From assembly GCA_016866815.1 (NCBI GenBank), contig VGKZ01000011.1, positions 1 through 16,504 on the forward strand: a stretch of DNA of 16,504 nt, in the 5' to 3' direction. Positions 6,679-13,624 of the stretch are shown one piece after another; positions within the stretch are counted from its first letter, which is position 1, and each line of letters starts with the position of its first letter. The notes under the pieces were generated by a model that was not told the origin of the DNA, ran no database searches, and worked only from the letters and a program-made list of their open reading frames with translations. The translations under genes and the position numbers were made by a program. The DNA comes from Candidatus Peregrinibacteria bacterium. GTDB taxonomy: Bacteria; Patescibacteriota; Gracilibacteria; Peribacterales; Peribacteraceae.

Positions 6679-7359
6679 ATGGAAGAAAGGATCTTATTAC
6701 ATAATGTAATATTATTTATACTTTGTCAATACTTTCCCAATAGCCTTTTGGCCAAAGAGAACACTGTCATTGTCGGTATCGACGAGGCCGGGCGTGGTCC
6801 CCTCGCAGGACCTGTCGTTGCCGGAGCATGTGTGCTGAATCCCCTTCTCAAGGATCATCCTCTGATTCGAGACAGCAAGGTGCTCACACCGGAGGAGCGA
6901 CAGGAGGCATTCGCATGGATTCAGAAGAATTGCATCACCGGGTATGGCATCGCAGAGAATATCGAAATCGATACCATCGGTATTCTTGCGTCAACGGAGA
7001 AAGCCATGCAGCAGGCGGTGTCGATGATTGCGGACTTCGTGCGCCCGACGTACCTGCTCATCGACGGAAGGGATAAGTTCTGGTTCGACTATCCGCACAG
7101 CTCAATTATCGAGGGGGATAGTAAGGAGCCATGCATTTCAGCAGCTTCCATCGTTGCGAAGGTCATCCGTGACAGACTCATGATGGAGCATGCCAAGACA
7201 TATCCACGCTACGGCTTCGAGCAGCATAAGGGGTACGGCTCACCCCTGCACATCGAGGCACTACAGATGTTCGGCCCCTGTCCACTGCACCGACAGACGT
7301 TCCTCACGAGAATTCTCTCCGCAGAAGCCAGCGGTACAGTACAAGGCCAAAGACAATAA
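6679..7359 (+). CDS. rnhB: ribonuclease HII
   Basis: RNase HII removes RNA from RNA-DNA hybrids and single ribonucleotides from DNA. The catalytic acidic set is visible: Asp35 and Glu36 in VGIDEAGRGPLAGPVV, Asp129 in LLIDGRDK, and Asp147 in IEGDSKEP followed by ISAASIVAKV (numbering from ATG 6679, 226 residues). Coding is certain only from about 6748. Between 6679 and 6748 the codons are AT-rich and overlap a palindrome and two promoter boxes. A TTG at 6748 gives a family-like short N terminus and would fit transcription from TATACT at 6717, while ATGs at 6646 and 6550 are also in frame. No SD precedes any candidate. The 3' end overlaps the convergent lgt 3' end by 56 bp. Confidence 0.92.
   Translation: MEERILLHNVILFILCQYFPNSLLAKENTVIVGIDEAGRGPLAGPVVAGACVLNPLLKDHPLIRDSKVLTPEERQEAFAWIQKNCITGYGIAENIEIDTIGILASTEKAMQQAVSMIADFVRPTYLLIDGRDKFWFDYPHSSIIEGDSKEPCISAASIVAKVIRDRLMMEHAKTYPRYGFEQHKGYGSPLHIEALQMFGPCPLHRQTFLTRILSAEASGTVQGQRQ
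6695..6711. promoter_or_regulatory. perfect palindromic operator candidate
   Basis: TATTACAT-A-ATGTAATA is an 8+8 bp perfect inverted repeat with a one-base centre. It covers the minus-strand -10 box and sits upstream of the plus-strand TATACT box, so a dimeric repressor bound here could control both directions. It stands in an AT-rich island of about 45 bp amid GC-rich DNA. Confidence 0.5.
6701..6729 (-). promoter_or_regulatory. predicted promoter of the small membrane protein gene
   Basis: On the minus strand, TTGACA (6729-6724, perfect -35) lies 17 nt from CATTAT (6706-6701, 4 of 6 to the -10). The expected start near 6694 gives an untranslated leader of about 107 nt before ATG 6587, long for this window. 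A plus-strand -10 (TATACT, 6717-6722) overlaps it and could serve rnhB. Confidence 0.55.
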
Positions 7360-8086
7360 TGGGAATCGTGAGCGCTTGCCCCTGCGTCAGTGTGAGCTCA
7401 CCAATCGTCCAGGACTCAACGGTCTCCACACGAAAGAATTCCACGAGGAACCTCAGGAGTCCGTAGAAAATCAAAAAATATGCAAAGGTCAGTCCGTCAG
7501 GCCGCTTCATTGGCTGACGGAGGTGCATGAAACAGATGACTGCAATCAGCGCATCCTTGATCATCGCGTAGATTTGCGTCGGGTGGCGCAATCCTTCGAC
7601 ACCGGGGATCTCGATTGCCCACGGGAGAGTTGTGGCAACTCCATACAGCTCAAGGTTAATGAAGTTTCCGAATCTCCCAAGCATAAGGCCCACCGCAACA
7701 GGAACGGTAATCACGTCGAGAAAGGGAAGGATGGGGATTGAGCGCTTCTGAAGGACAATCCAGAGCGCCAAACCCACGCCAATGAATCCCCCGTGTGAGG
7801 ACATGCCCCCGTGCCACACTGCGAGTACTTCCATTGGGTGAGCGAGAAAATAGAGAGGAGCATAGAAGAAAACGTAGCCGAGTCTGCCGCCAATCAATAC
7901 CCCCAGAATTCCAGCTGTAACGAGTGCAGAGACATCCTCATCACGCATACGGAGACTCCGGTAATGCAGGAGTCCGGGTAGAGAGACATAGGCAAAAAGA
8001 AATGCCAACATGTACATGATTCCGTACCAGTGAACGGAGAATCCCAGAATCTCCACAGCCACTTCTCTGGACGGGAAAAAAATCAT
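7304..8086 (-). CDS. lgt: prolipoprotein diacylglyceryl transferase
   Basis: A 260-residue polytopic inner-membrane enzyme that transfers diacylglycerol from phosphatidylglycerol to the lipobox cysteine of prolipoproteins. Family signatures: HGGMSSHGGFIGVGL (92-106), GRFGNFINLELYG (137-149, the Lgt signature containing the essential Arg and Asn), and RHPTQIYAM (167-175). About seven hydrophobic segments are visible. The start chosen is ATG 8086, which overlaps the stop of the upstream membrane glycosyltransferase (ATGA); a frame start at 8107 would lie further inside that gene. It is the last gene of the sortase-GT-lgt operon and overlaps rnhB tail to tail. A lipoprotein with a clear lipobox is encoded at 13625-14602, a likely substrate. 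Confidence 0.95.
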   Translation of the reverse strand: MIFFPSREVAVEILGFSVHWYGIMYMLAFLFAYVSLPGLLHYRSLRMRDEDVSALVTAGILGVLIGGRLGYVFFYAPLYFLAHPMEVLAVWHGGMSSHGGFIGVGLALWIVLQKRSIPILPFLDVITVPVAVGLMLGRFGNFINLELYGVATTLPWAIEIPGVEGLRHPTQIYAMIKDALIAVICFMHLRQPMKRPDGLTFAYFLIFYGLLRFLVEFFRVETVESWTIGELTLTQGQALTIPIIVFGLVLYRWLLRREFS

Positions 8087-9531
8087 GGCATGCCTACCGG
8101 CGTGCAAACAGAATGAAGCAGTGGCTGATCGGAAATACGCTTGAGGCAGGGATCCCGAAGAACGATTTCCGCCTTATCGCCGTAGTAGGAGAGGAATGAC
8201 TGGGAGAGGTAGAAATACACATTGCCGTGCAGGGCAGAGAGCAATGACTCACGATCGGCATTCGTTCCATAGAGGAAGAGCTCCCACTGCTCGTAGGTCC
8301 AACCGGGAAGATCGAATAGTCCGGGGGCACCGACCGCATGATCGGGCAACCACCCGAGAAGCCACGGCCCGGAAACGTTCTCCAGCGCAATAATCGCAGC
8401 CCCATCCGGAAGCACTGAATCGAGCGACACAATTTCCTCCACCTGCCGCCGTGTGAACGCCGGCTCACGCAGAAGGGTTGATTGCAGGGAGATCACCGCC
8501 TGTGAACTCAGAACGAGCACGAGTAGGGTTCGTAGAGCTGGCGCATGCCAGCGCTGCCAGAGTTCAGAAAATGCGATGCCGGCAAACGGAAGGAGAAACA
8601 CATCGAGCTGAAGGAAGAAGCGGCGATAGAAGACCAGCCGGAACACAATGAAGATAGCGCACCAGAAAACGGAGTAGTGCCACAGCGTCCACCTCTCCTT
8701 CATCGAGCGGACAAATCCGTATGCGCCGAACAGTATGCTGACCGCCATGGTCCTGACGTAAAACAGCGTATCGGGAAAAGATCCACCGGGGGCATCGTCG
8801 CCTCGGAGAAGGAAGATCGACTTCAACGGAGACCAGACTGCCCGTTCCCACTGCGGCAGGTAGACGATGAAAGCGGCAACTCCGAAGACAGTGCAGAACA
8901 CTGTCATTCGTCTCCAGAAAGCGTCGCGCGGACCGGCCAGCAGCGTGACGAACCACCACGATCCCGTTGCCAGCGCAACGATCAACCCGGTCTGGTGATG
9001 CGTAATGACGGAGAGGAACGCCAACGGATAAAACAGGGCAGATCTCCTGTCGAAAGCATCGTACGCAAACACTGCAAAGAGCAGTGCAATGAGTGTCTTC
9101 CAGTACATGGCGACAAAGCCGTCGTACAGCGGCTGGGAGAGAAGCGTGAAGAGCAAAACACCGATGGCGGCTAATGCACCGTGGCGACGGAAAACGATAG
9201 AGGCGAGACACGCCGCAAAAACGACAGGCATAGTATTCCAGAGCCAGCCGATGAGAATATCCGGAGAAACTCCAACTTTTACGAGGAGCGACGAAAACAA
9301 AAAGAGTCCGATGGGATGCTCCTTTGCCCACGGGAGGAGATCCGGGAGGTCAAACGGAAAAGCCTCGGCGTAGCGAAGGAAGAGATAACGGTACATACCC
9401 GCGTCATAACCGAGTGGAACATCGAAGCGCAGTGCCGGCAGAAGGAACTTTGCACACAGGAACACCAACAATACTGCCGCCCAGGCAATAGACGGGCGAC
9501 GAAGACGCATTGAAGACGCATTGCTTACCAT
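8083..9531 (-). CDS. polytopic GT-C-type membrane glycosyltransferase (putative)
   Basis: A 482-residue protein with about nine to eleven hydrophobic segments over the first 360 residues and a soluble C-terminal domain of about 110. The first extracytoplasmic loop, after the N-terminal helix, reads FDVPLGYDAGMYRYL; an acidic residue there (D37 or D43) is the hallmark position of GT-C enzymes such as the GT39/ArnT/PMT group, which transfer sugars from polyprenyl-phosphate donors outside the membrane. TM segments and this loop are the only evidence, so donor and acceptor are unknown. The gene lies between sortase (31 nt upstream) and lgt (4-nt overlap), suggesting a surface-protein or wall-glycan role. 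An 11-bp tandem duplication (9501-9522) covers the start. ATG 9531 is used here, but ATG 9510 begins MRLRRPSIAW and may be the original start. Confidence 0.75.
   Translation of the reverse strand: MVSNASSMRLRRPSIAWAAVLLVFLCAKFLLPALRFDVPLGYDAGMYRYLFLRYAEAFPFDLPDLLPWAKEHPIGLFLFSSLLVKVGVSPDILIGWLWNTMPVVFAACLASIVFRRHGALAAIGVLLFTLLSQPLYDGFVAMYWKTLIALLFAVFAYDAFDRRSALFYPLAFLSVITHHQTGLIVALATGSWWFVTLLAGPRDAFWRRMTVFCTVFGVAAFIVYLPQWERAVWSPLKSIFLLRGDDAPGGSFPDTLFYVRTMAVSILFGAYGFVRSMKERWTLWHYSVFWCAIFIVFRLVFYRRFFLQLDVFLLPFAGIAFSELWQRWHAPALRTLLVLVLSSQAVISLQSTLLREPAFTRRQVEEIVSLDSVLPDGAAIIALENVSGPWLLGWLPDHAVGAPGLFDLPGWTYEQWELFLYGTNADRESLLSALHGNVYFYLSQSFLSYYGDKAEIVLRDPCLKRISDQPLLHSVCTPVGMP
9501..9522. repeat. 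11-bp tandem duplication at a gene start
   Basis: GAAGACGCATT occurs twice head to tail on the plus strand (9501-9511, 9512-9522). On the coding (minus) strand it doubles the ATGCGTCTTC that begins MRLR. Eleven is not a multiple of three, so the duplication changes which upstream ATG is in frame: ATG 9531 is in frame only with two copies. Confidence 0.85.
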
Positions 9532-9562
9532 GGATCCAGAATACCTTCGAAACTCCTTCAGG

Positions 9563-10366
9563 TCACTCCTGTTTCAATCGCGCTGTGACCACAAACCTGT
9601 TCGTTGTCGTTCCGACGGGATAGCAGGTAATGAGCTTGAGGAGGCGGCCATCATTGACATCCTGTGCGAGAATGGACGTCGTTTGTGCCGAAACAATTTC
9701 GGTCGATTGAACGACGTACGTGAATGCGTCATCCCCCCGTTTCACGACAATTTCCGAAGCGTCGGAAATCTCAGGTAATGTCGCAAACAACTTCCCGTAC
9801 GGACTATTCGCGGAACGATTGTCCGGAGGGCTGCTGTGTCCCGCGATGATCAGCGCACCTCTCGCACCGGGAGACGCAGAGTGCGGGTAGGCAACACTGC
9901 CGTATCCAAGACCGATTTGCATTTGCTCTTCGAGAAGATCCCATGCCCGAGCGGACCAATACTTGTCGGAGGGCAGAAACACTGGTGCACGGATACCGAG
10001 CGATGGAATGGAAATGCTCCAAGCGCGACGGATTTCCCACTCAGCAAGTTCGTCAGCTGGCGCTGCAGAGGAAGGAGGCTGAATAGGATCAACTTCAGGC
10101 ACTGGAAAAACCTCTGTGACGACACTGGCAGATACATCGGTAGCAGCAGCATGGGTTGCCATCGTGTGCTCAGAATTGACGTGTGGCTGCTCAGAAACCT
10201 CAGGAGTGACGTCACGGGGTTCAGTACCCTCTTGAATCTGCTGAAGAGCGACATTCAGAAGGAGTCGAGCCTGGACCTGATACCTCACAAGCTCCGTCCA
10301 GACGAAGCAGGACACAACAATGGCTATCAAAGCCAATGAATAGGCTATTTTTCTGTGTTTGTTCAT
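9563..10366 (-). CDS. sortase (transpeptidase, class not assigned)
   Basis: A 267-residue membrane-anchored sortase: N-terminal TM helix (about 8-24), a Pro/Ala/Ser-rich linker of about 80 residues, then a sortase beta-barrel (about 115-267). The catalytic triad is visible: His177 in IIAGHSSPP, Cys248 in LKLITCYPVG, and Arg257 in TTTNRFVVTARL. Sortases cleave a C-terminal sorting signal and join the protein to wall material or another protein outside the membrane. No LPxTG-like signal is seen in the other proteins of the window, so substrates lie elsewhere. The N-terminal anchor and TLxTC-like core suit class D/E or the CPR-type sortases. A near-consensus promoter ends 7 nt before ATG 10366, predicting a leaderless mRNA. 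It is the first gene of the operon with the GT-C enzyme and lgt. Confidence 0.92.
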   Translation of the reverse strand: MNKHRKIAYSLALIAIVVSCFVWTELVRYQVQARLLLNVALQQIQEGTEPRDVTPEVSEQPHVNSEHTMATHAAATDVSASVVTEVFPVPEVDPIQPPSSAAPADELAEWEIRRAWSISIPSLGIRAPVFLPSDKYWSARAWDLLEEQMQIGLGYGSVAYPHSASPGARGALIIAGHSSPPDNRSANSPYGKLFATLPEISDASEIVVKRGDDAFTYVVQSTEIVSAQTTSILAQDVNDGRLLKLITCYPVGTTTNRFVVTARLKQE

Positions 10367-10373
10367 TTGTATT

Positions 10374-10402
10374 ATTATAACACTTTATCATTATTCTGGC
10401 AA
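10374..10402 (-). promoter_or_regulatory. near-consensus promoter of the sortase operon (leaderless)
   Basis: On the minus strand, TTGCCA (10402-10397, 5 of 6) and TATAAT (10379-10374, perfect) are separated by exactly 17 nt. Only 7 nt (AATACAA) separate the -10 from ATG 10366, so transcription should start at or within a base or two of the A of the ATG. Confidence 0.8.
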
Positions 10403-10466
10403 ATATCCCCTTTGGCAAAGACCTATAGGAATTGTGCATTTGGCGGCCTGCGTCCATCATGCGCAC

Positions 10467-11483
10467 ATGAACATTCTCGGTATCGAAACATCGTGTGACG
10501 AAACGGCCGCCGCTGTCGTGACGGACGGCGTACAGGTTCGAAGTTCCGTGATCGCTACATCCAGAGCCGCTTTCCTCCACATGGGAGGGGTTATTCCGGA
10601 AGATGCTGCGCGGCGACAGCTTTCCTGCATCGTTCCCGTCATCCGTTCGGCACTCGACCAGGCATCCATGAGGATCGAAGACATCGAGGCACTCGCTGTG
10701 ACATTCGGGCCCGGCCTCTTCGGTTCCCTCATCGTTGGCACATCAGCTGCCAGAACACTGGCATCGATCTTCGAAAAGCCCCTGATTCACGTCCATCACA
10801 CGCTGGGACATCTGACATCGACATGGCTACAGGCAGACCCCGTTCCCGTATTTCCGTGCATCACGCTTAGCGCATCCGGAGGTCACACGGATCTCTGGCT
10901 GAGAACATCGCACACCAGAGGCACACTGCTCGGGAGGACGAGAGATGATGCCGCTGGAGAAGCCTTCGACAAGGGGGCATCTCTGTTAGGACTCCCCTAC
11001 CCCGGCGGACCGTCCGTGGCAAAGGCAGCTGAGAATGGGAACCCACGGGCATATGATTTTCCCATTCCTCTCAAGGGAGAGCCGTGCTTCGATTTCAGCT
11101 TTTCAGGATTGAAGACAGCATTGCGGTACGCGCTTCGGGACATGGGTGAACTATCACCGGCTGCGCTGACTGATATGGCTGCATCGTACCAATATGCCAT
11201 CTGTGCGCAGCTGACAGACCGCATCGTACGGGCAGTTGATCAGTACTCCGAATGCAAGGAGGTCCACGTCGTCGGAGGTGTGTCGGCAAATACCTTCCTG
11301 AGAAGCATGCTCAAGAGTGCTCTGAGTATTCCCATGCGTGCTCCTGCCACACTAAGCTACTGCACGGATAACGCAGCAATGATCGCTGCCGCCGGATACT
11401 TTCTCTGGAAGGAGGACCACGAACGAGCGCTGACATCACAACCGACGCAGGCCGCCATACCTCTGGAGTTCGCGGTTTCCTAA
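10467..11483 (+). CDS. tsaD: tRNA N6-threonylcarbamoyladenosine transferase subunit TsaD
   Basis: A 338-residue TsaD (Kae1/YgjD family), which with TsaB/TsaE transfers threonylcarbamoyl from TC-AMP to A37 of ANN-decoding tRNAs. Signatures: MNILGIETSCDETAAAVV at the N terminus, GGVIPEDAARR (40-50), the metal-binding HxxxH in VHHTLGHL (H111, H115), SASGGHTDLW (136-144), KGASLLGLPYPGG, VVGGVSANTFLR, and a C-terminal YCTDNAAMIA whose Asp is the third metal ligand. The start at ATG 10467 matches the family N terminus exactly; the frame is open upstream to 10359 but that part is noncoding. Its control region is shared with the divergent sortase. A weak TTGTGC-17-CATCAT (10432-10460) ends 6 nt before the ATG. 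It converges on a 30-codon gene, stop to stop with 2 nt between. Confidence 0.96.
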   Translation: MNILGIETSCDETAAAVVTDGVQVRSSVIATSRAAFLHMGGVIPEDAARRQLSCIVPVIRSALDQASMRIEDIEALAVTFGPGLFGSLIVGTSAARTLASIFEKPLIHVHHTLGHLTSTWLQADPVPVFPCITLSASGGHTDLWLRTSHTRGTLLGRTRDDAAGEAFDKGASLLGLPYPGGPSVAKAAENGNPRAYDFPIPLKGEPCFDFSFSGLKTALRYALRDMGELSPAALTDMAASYQYAICAQLTDRIVRAVDQYSECKEVHVVGGVSANTFLRSMLKSALSIPMRAPATLSYCTDNAAMIAAAGYFLWKEDHERALTSQPTQAAIPLEFAVS

Positions 11484-11485
11484 GC

Positions 11486-11578
11486 CTACGCCCCTGCGAA
11501 TGCCGGCAGGAGTGCAGCTAGGATGATGCCTAAAGCCCCGAGGAGTGCGATGAGACGAACCGCAAGATTCTTTTTCAT
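11486..11578 (-). CDS. 30-residue membrane peptide, translationally coupled
   Basis: ATG at 11578-11576 overlaps the TAA of the PKD-protein gene by one base (TAATG), and the frame runs 30 codons to TAG at 11486-11488. The peptide has a basic start (MKKNLAVRL) and then an uninterrupted Leu/Ala/Ile/Gly stretch ending in LLPAFAGA: either a one-helix membrane peptide or a minimal signal sequence. The stop-start overlap at the distal end of an operon is good evidence of translation despite the length. Upstream the ribosome would arrive from the PKD gene, so no SD is needed. I do not recognise it. It may be a subunit accompanying the PKD membrane protein. Confidence 0.6.
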   Translation of the reverse strand: MKKNLAVRLIALLGALGIILAALLPAFAGA

Positions 11579-13617
11579 TATTGCTGGGGGTCAGTGGTTA
11601 TTTTCTGGGTGACTGAGCTTACAACGCCATTCTCATCTCGCAAGGTCAGCTTCACGGTAAATGTCTGGCCTGGCTGCTCAAAGACGTGGTCGACTCCGTT
11701 GCCGGTTTCTTTGGACTCCGCACCGTCACCGAACTCCCACAGAACAGATTGAGGAGTGCCACTGGAACAGGAACGATCGAAGTGAATCCCAAGTGGAGCA
11801 GGACCGGAGCTTCTACTTGCAACAAAACACGCATCGAGTACAGGAGCCCGAACAACGATAGTTCTCGATGTACTCTTCGATGTGCCGGCAACTGAAAACA
11901 CCGTTAGGGTCACCGTGTAGGTACCCGCCTTCGTGAAGACGTGATCGACACGCGCACTCTCCAGAATCTGGCTCTGGTCCTCACCGTCACCGAATGTCCA
12001 CTGGAAGCCGGTAATTTCCTCATTGGGGATGTACGTCTCTGTGGCATCGAACTTCACAGTGAGAGGAGCGACGCCCTGGGTAGGCTTCATGTCAAAGTTC
12101 ACAGTACCGGATTGCGGTTTGATATCGAGAGTAATCGGTTTTCGTAACACAGCACCTTCAGCATCCTGGCCAATGAGAATGAGTGTATACGTTCCCTCCA
12201 ACCTGAATGTCGCCTTGAGCTTCGTATCGGTGGAAACAATTTCTGAAGCGCCCGGTGCCTCCCAGAAGAAGTTGACGAGCGGCATAGATGTCTTCGGTGT
12301 GAGCTCGACAGCCACCGGTGCCACGGCAGTGATCCTATCGGCAAGGACTTGATGCGAACCGTCGAACGTCAGATCCAAGAGACGCAGTGTATTCACAATC
12401 TTCACTGTCTTCGTTACCTTCGCGATCTTCCCTTCTTTATTTCTCACCTCCGCGATGACCTGATAGACACCCCGGTTCTTGAATGTATGACCCACCCTCA
12501 TGCCGGCGTCCTTCGTCGCATCACCGAAATCCCAAACAACATCCTGAACGGGTTCATCCGTTTCAATGCGGAAGACGACCTGGAAGGGCGGTGAGCTTTC
12601 CAGAAACTCCGGCGTAGTTTCGATCCTGACCGGAAACGGGAGAGGATCCGGCTCTCGTATCGATATGGTACGTATGTAATTTGCCTGCGTTTGATTGGAG
12701 AAAATAATCGTCGCAGAGACATCCTGCGCACCGGTACGCAGGAAAGTATGCGTCGCCTGAAGATCGGTGCCTGACTTCTCCGGAGTGCCATCCCCGTTGA
12801 AATCCCATTGTACATCCCGGACGGTCACATCCTTCTGCAGAGCCGGTATCAGGTGAGCAACACTGAAGAGTACCGGTTCATCCACGATAGGCAGAACGGG
12901 AGTGTACGAGAAAACGGCATTGGGCACCACGACACGCATACGAACCGTTCTCTTGCCACCACTACTGAGTGTAATGGTAACGATGACGAGATTAGTCCCC
13001 TGGCGCTCATAGATCGCTGTTGCAGTCGGAACAACTGTCTGCTGATCACTGGTGCCATCACCATTGAAATCCCAATCAAATGTAACCGGCTTCAAATCCC
13101 TGCGCTCCAAAATCATCACGGATTCCTCTGCGCTAAACGTCACGGAAACAGGAGCGACGAGCTCTGTGCCTTTCGGCGGGGAAATCATATGAATGACAAG
13201 CGGAGGCTCCTGGACAATCATGTACGGTACGATGCCGCTGAGAATCAGTGCCGGAAGTGTGAAGAGTCCGAGCCGGATAAAGCTCATGTAACGAACCCTG
13301 TCGGAAAGCTCCGCATTCTTCCCGGCGCGCATGACTCCAAAAATCGCAACGATGACCATGACGGCACCGACGGTCATAGCAACCAGACGACCGGTCGGAA
13401 TGAGTGAGTCCCATGTTCCCGTGGCATCGGGAAGGACGCTCAGAAGGAAGAGCGACCAGAGAACGTACGCTGTATACGGCAATGCGGTGAAGAGCACGAC
13501 GATGAACTTCAATCTGCCCACAATCTTCTTCCTGCCATCAGGCGAAGCGGGATCGTCCCGGCGTTGCGGGGTCCCGGAAGGCGTAATGCCGTCGACGAAG
13601 GGGGAATCAGGAACCAT
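11578..13617 (-). CDS. membrane-anchored multi-PKD-domain surface protein
   Basis: A 679-residue protein with a Pro/Asp-rich cytosolic N-terminal segment of about 30 residues, three transmembrane helices (about 36-60, 76-97, 113-134), and an extracytoplasmic array of beta-sandwich repeats. PKD-type core motifs recur about every 90 residues: WDFNGDGTSD (182-191), WDFNGDGTPE (271-280), WDFGDATKD (362-370), a degenerate FFWEAPG (450-456), WTFGDGEDQ (540-548) and WEFGDGAES (627-635). Several are followed by the typical H-x-F..G.Y.V strand pair (for example VDHVFTKAGTYTVTL). The first two carry a DxNxDGxxD-like loop that could bind calcium. PKD domains serve as adhesion or spacer modules. The protein lacks a catalytic domain and an LPxTG signal. 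It is the fourth gene of the operon starting at 16009, 7 nt after the lipoprotein stop. Confidence 0.85.
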   Translation of the reverse strand: MVPDSPFVDGITPSGTPQRRDDPASPDGRKKIVGRLKFIVVLFTALPYTAYVLWSLFLLSVLPDATGTWDSLIPTGRLVAMTVGAVMVIVAIFGVMRAGKNAELSDRVRYMSFIRLGLFTLPALILSGIVPYMIVQEPPLVIHMISPPKGTELVAPVSVTFSAEESVMILERRDLKPVTFDWDFNGDGTSDQQTVVPTATAIYERQGTNLVIVTITLSSGGKRTVRMRVVVPNAVFSYTPVLPIVDEPVLFSVAHLIPALQKDVTVRDVQWDFNGDGTPEKSGTDLQATHTFLRTGAQDVSATIIFSNQTQANYIRTISIREPDPLPFPVRIETTPEFLESSPPFQVVFRIETDEPVQDVVWDFGDATKDAGMRVGHTFKNRGVYQVIAEVRNKEGKIAKVTKTVKIVNTLRLLDLTFDGSHQVLADRITAVAPVAVELTPKTSMPLVNFFWEAPGASEIVSTDTKLKATFRLEGTYTLILIGQDAEGAVLRKPITLDIKPQSGTVNFDMKPTQGVAPLTVKFDATETYIPNEEITGFQWTFGDGEDQSQILESARVDHVFTKAGTYTVTLTVFSVAGTSKSTSRTIVVRAPVLDACFVASRSSGPAPLGIHFDRSCSSGTPQSVLWEFGDGAESKETGNGVDHVFEQPGQTFTVKLTLRDENGVVSSVTQKITTDPQQ

Positions 13618-13624
13618 GCGTCAA

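Noticed and set aside
8545..9174. 209-residue plus-strand open frame
   Set aside because: It lies wholly opposite the GT-C gene. The translation is charged and low-complexity, without domains or start signals, while the minus-strand frame has clear TM segments.
10359..10466. N-terminal extension of TsaD by 36 residues
   Set aside because: The family N terminus begins exactly at MNILGIETSCDE (10467), and the extension is translated promoter DNA.
11489..11513. CCTGC..GCAGG inverted repeat between tsaD and the PKD operon, as a terminator
   Set aside because: Stem of five pairs with no T-tract, and it lies inside the 30-codon gene.
12808..13407. 199-residue plus-strand open frame
   Set aside because: Shadow of the PKD repeat region; the minus-strand frame shows repeated PKD motifs.
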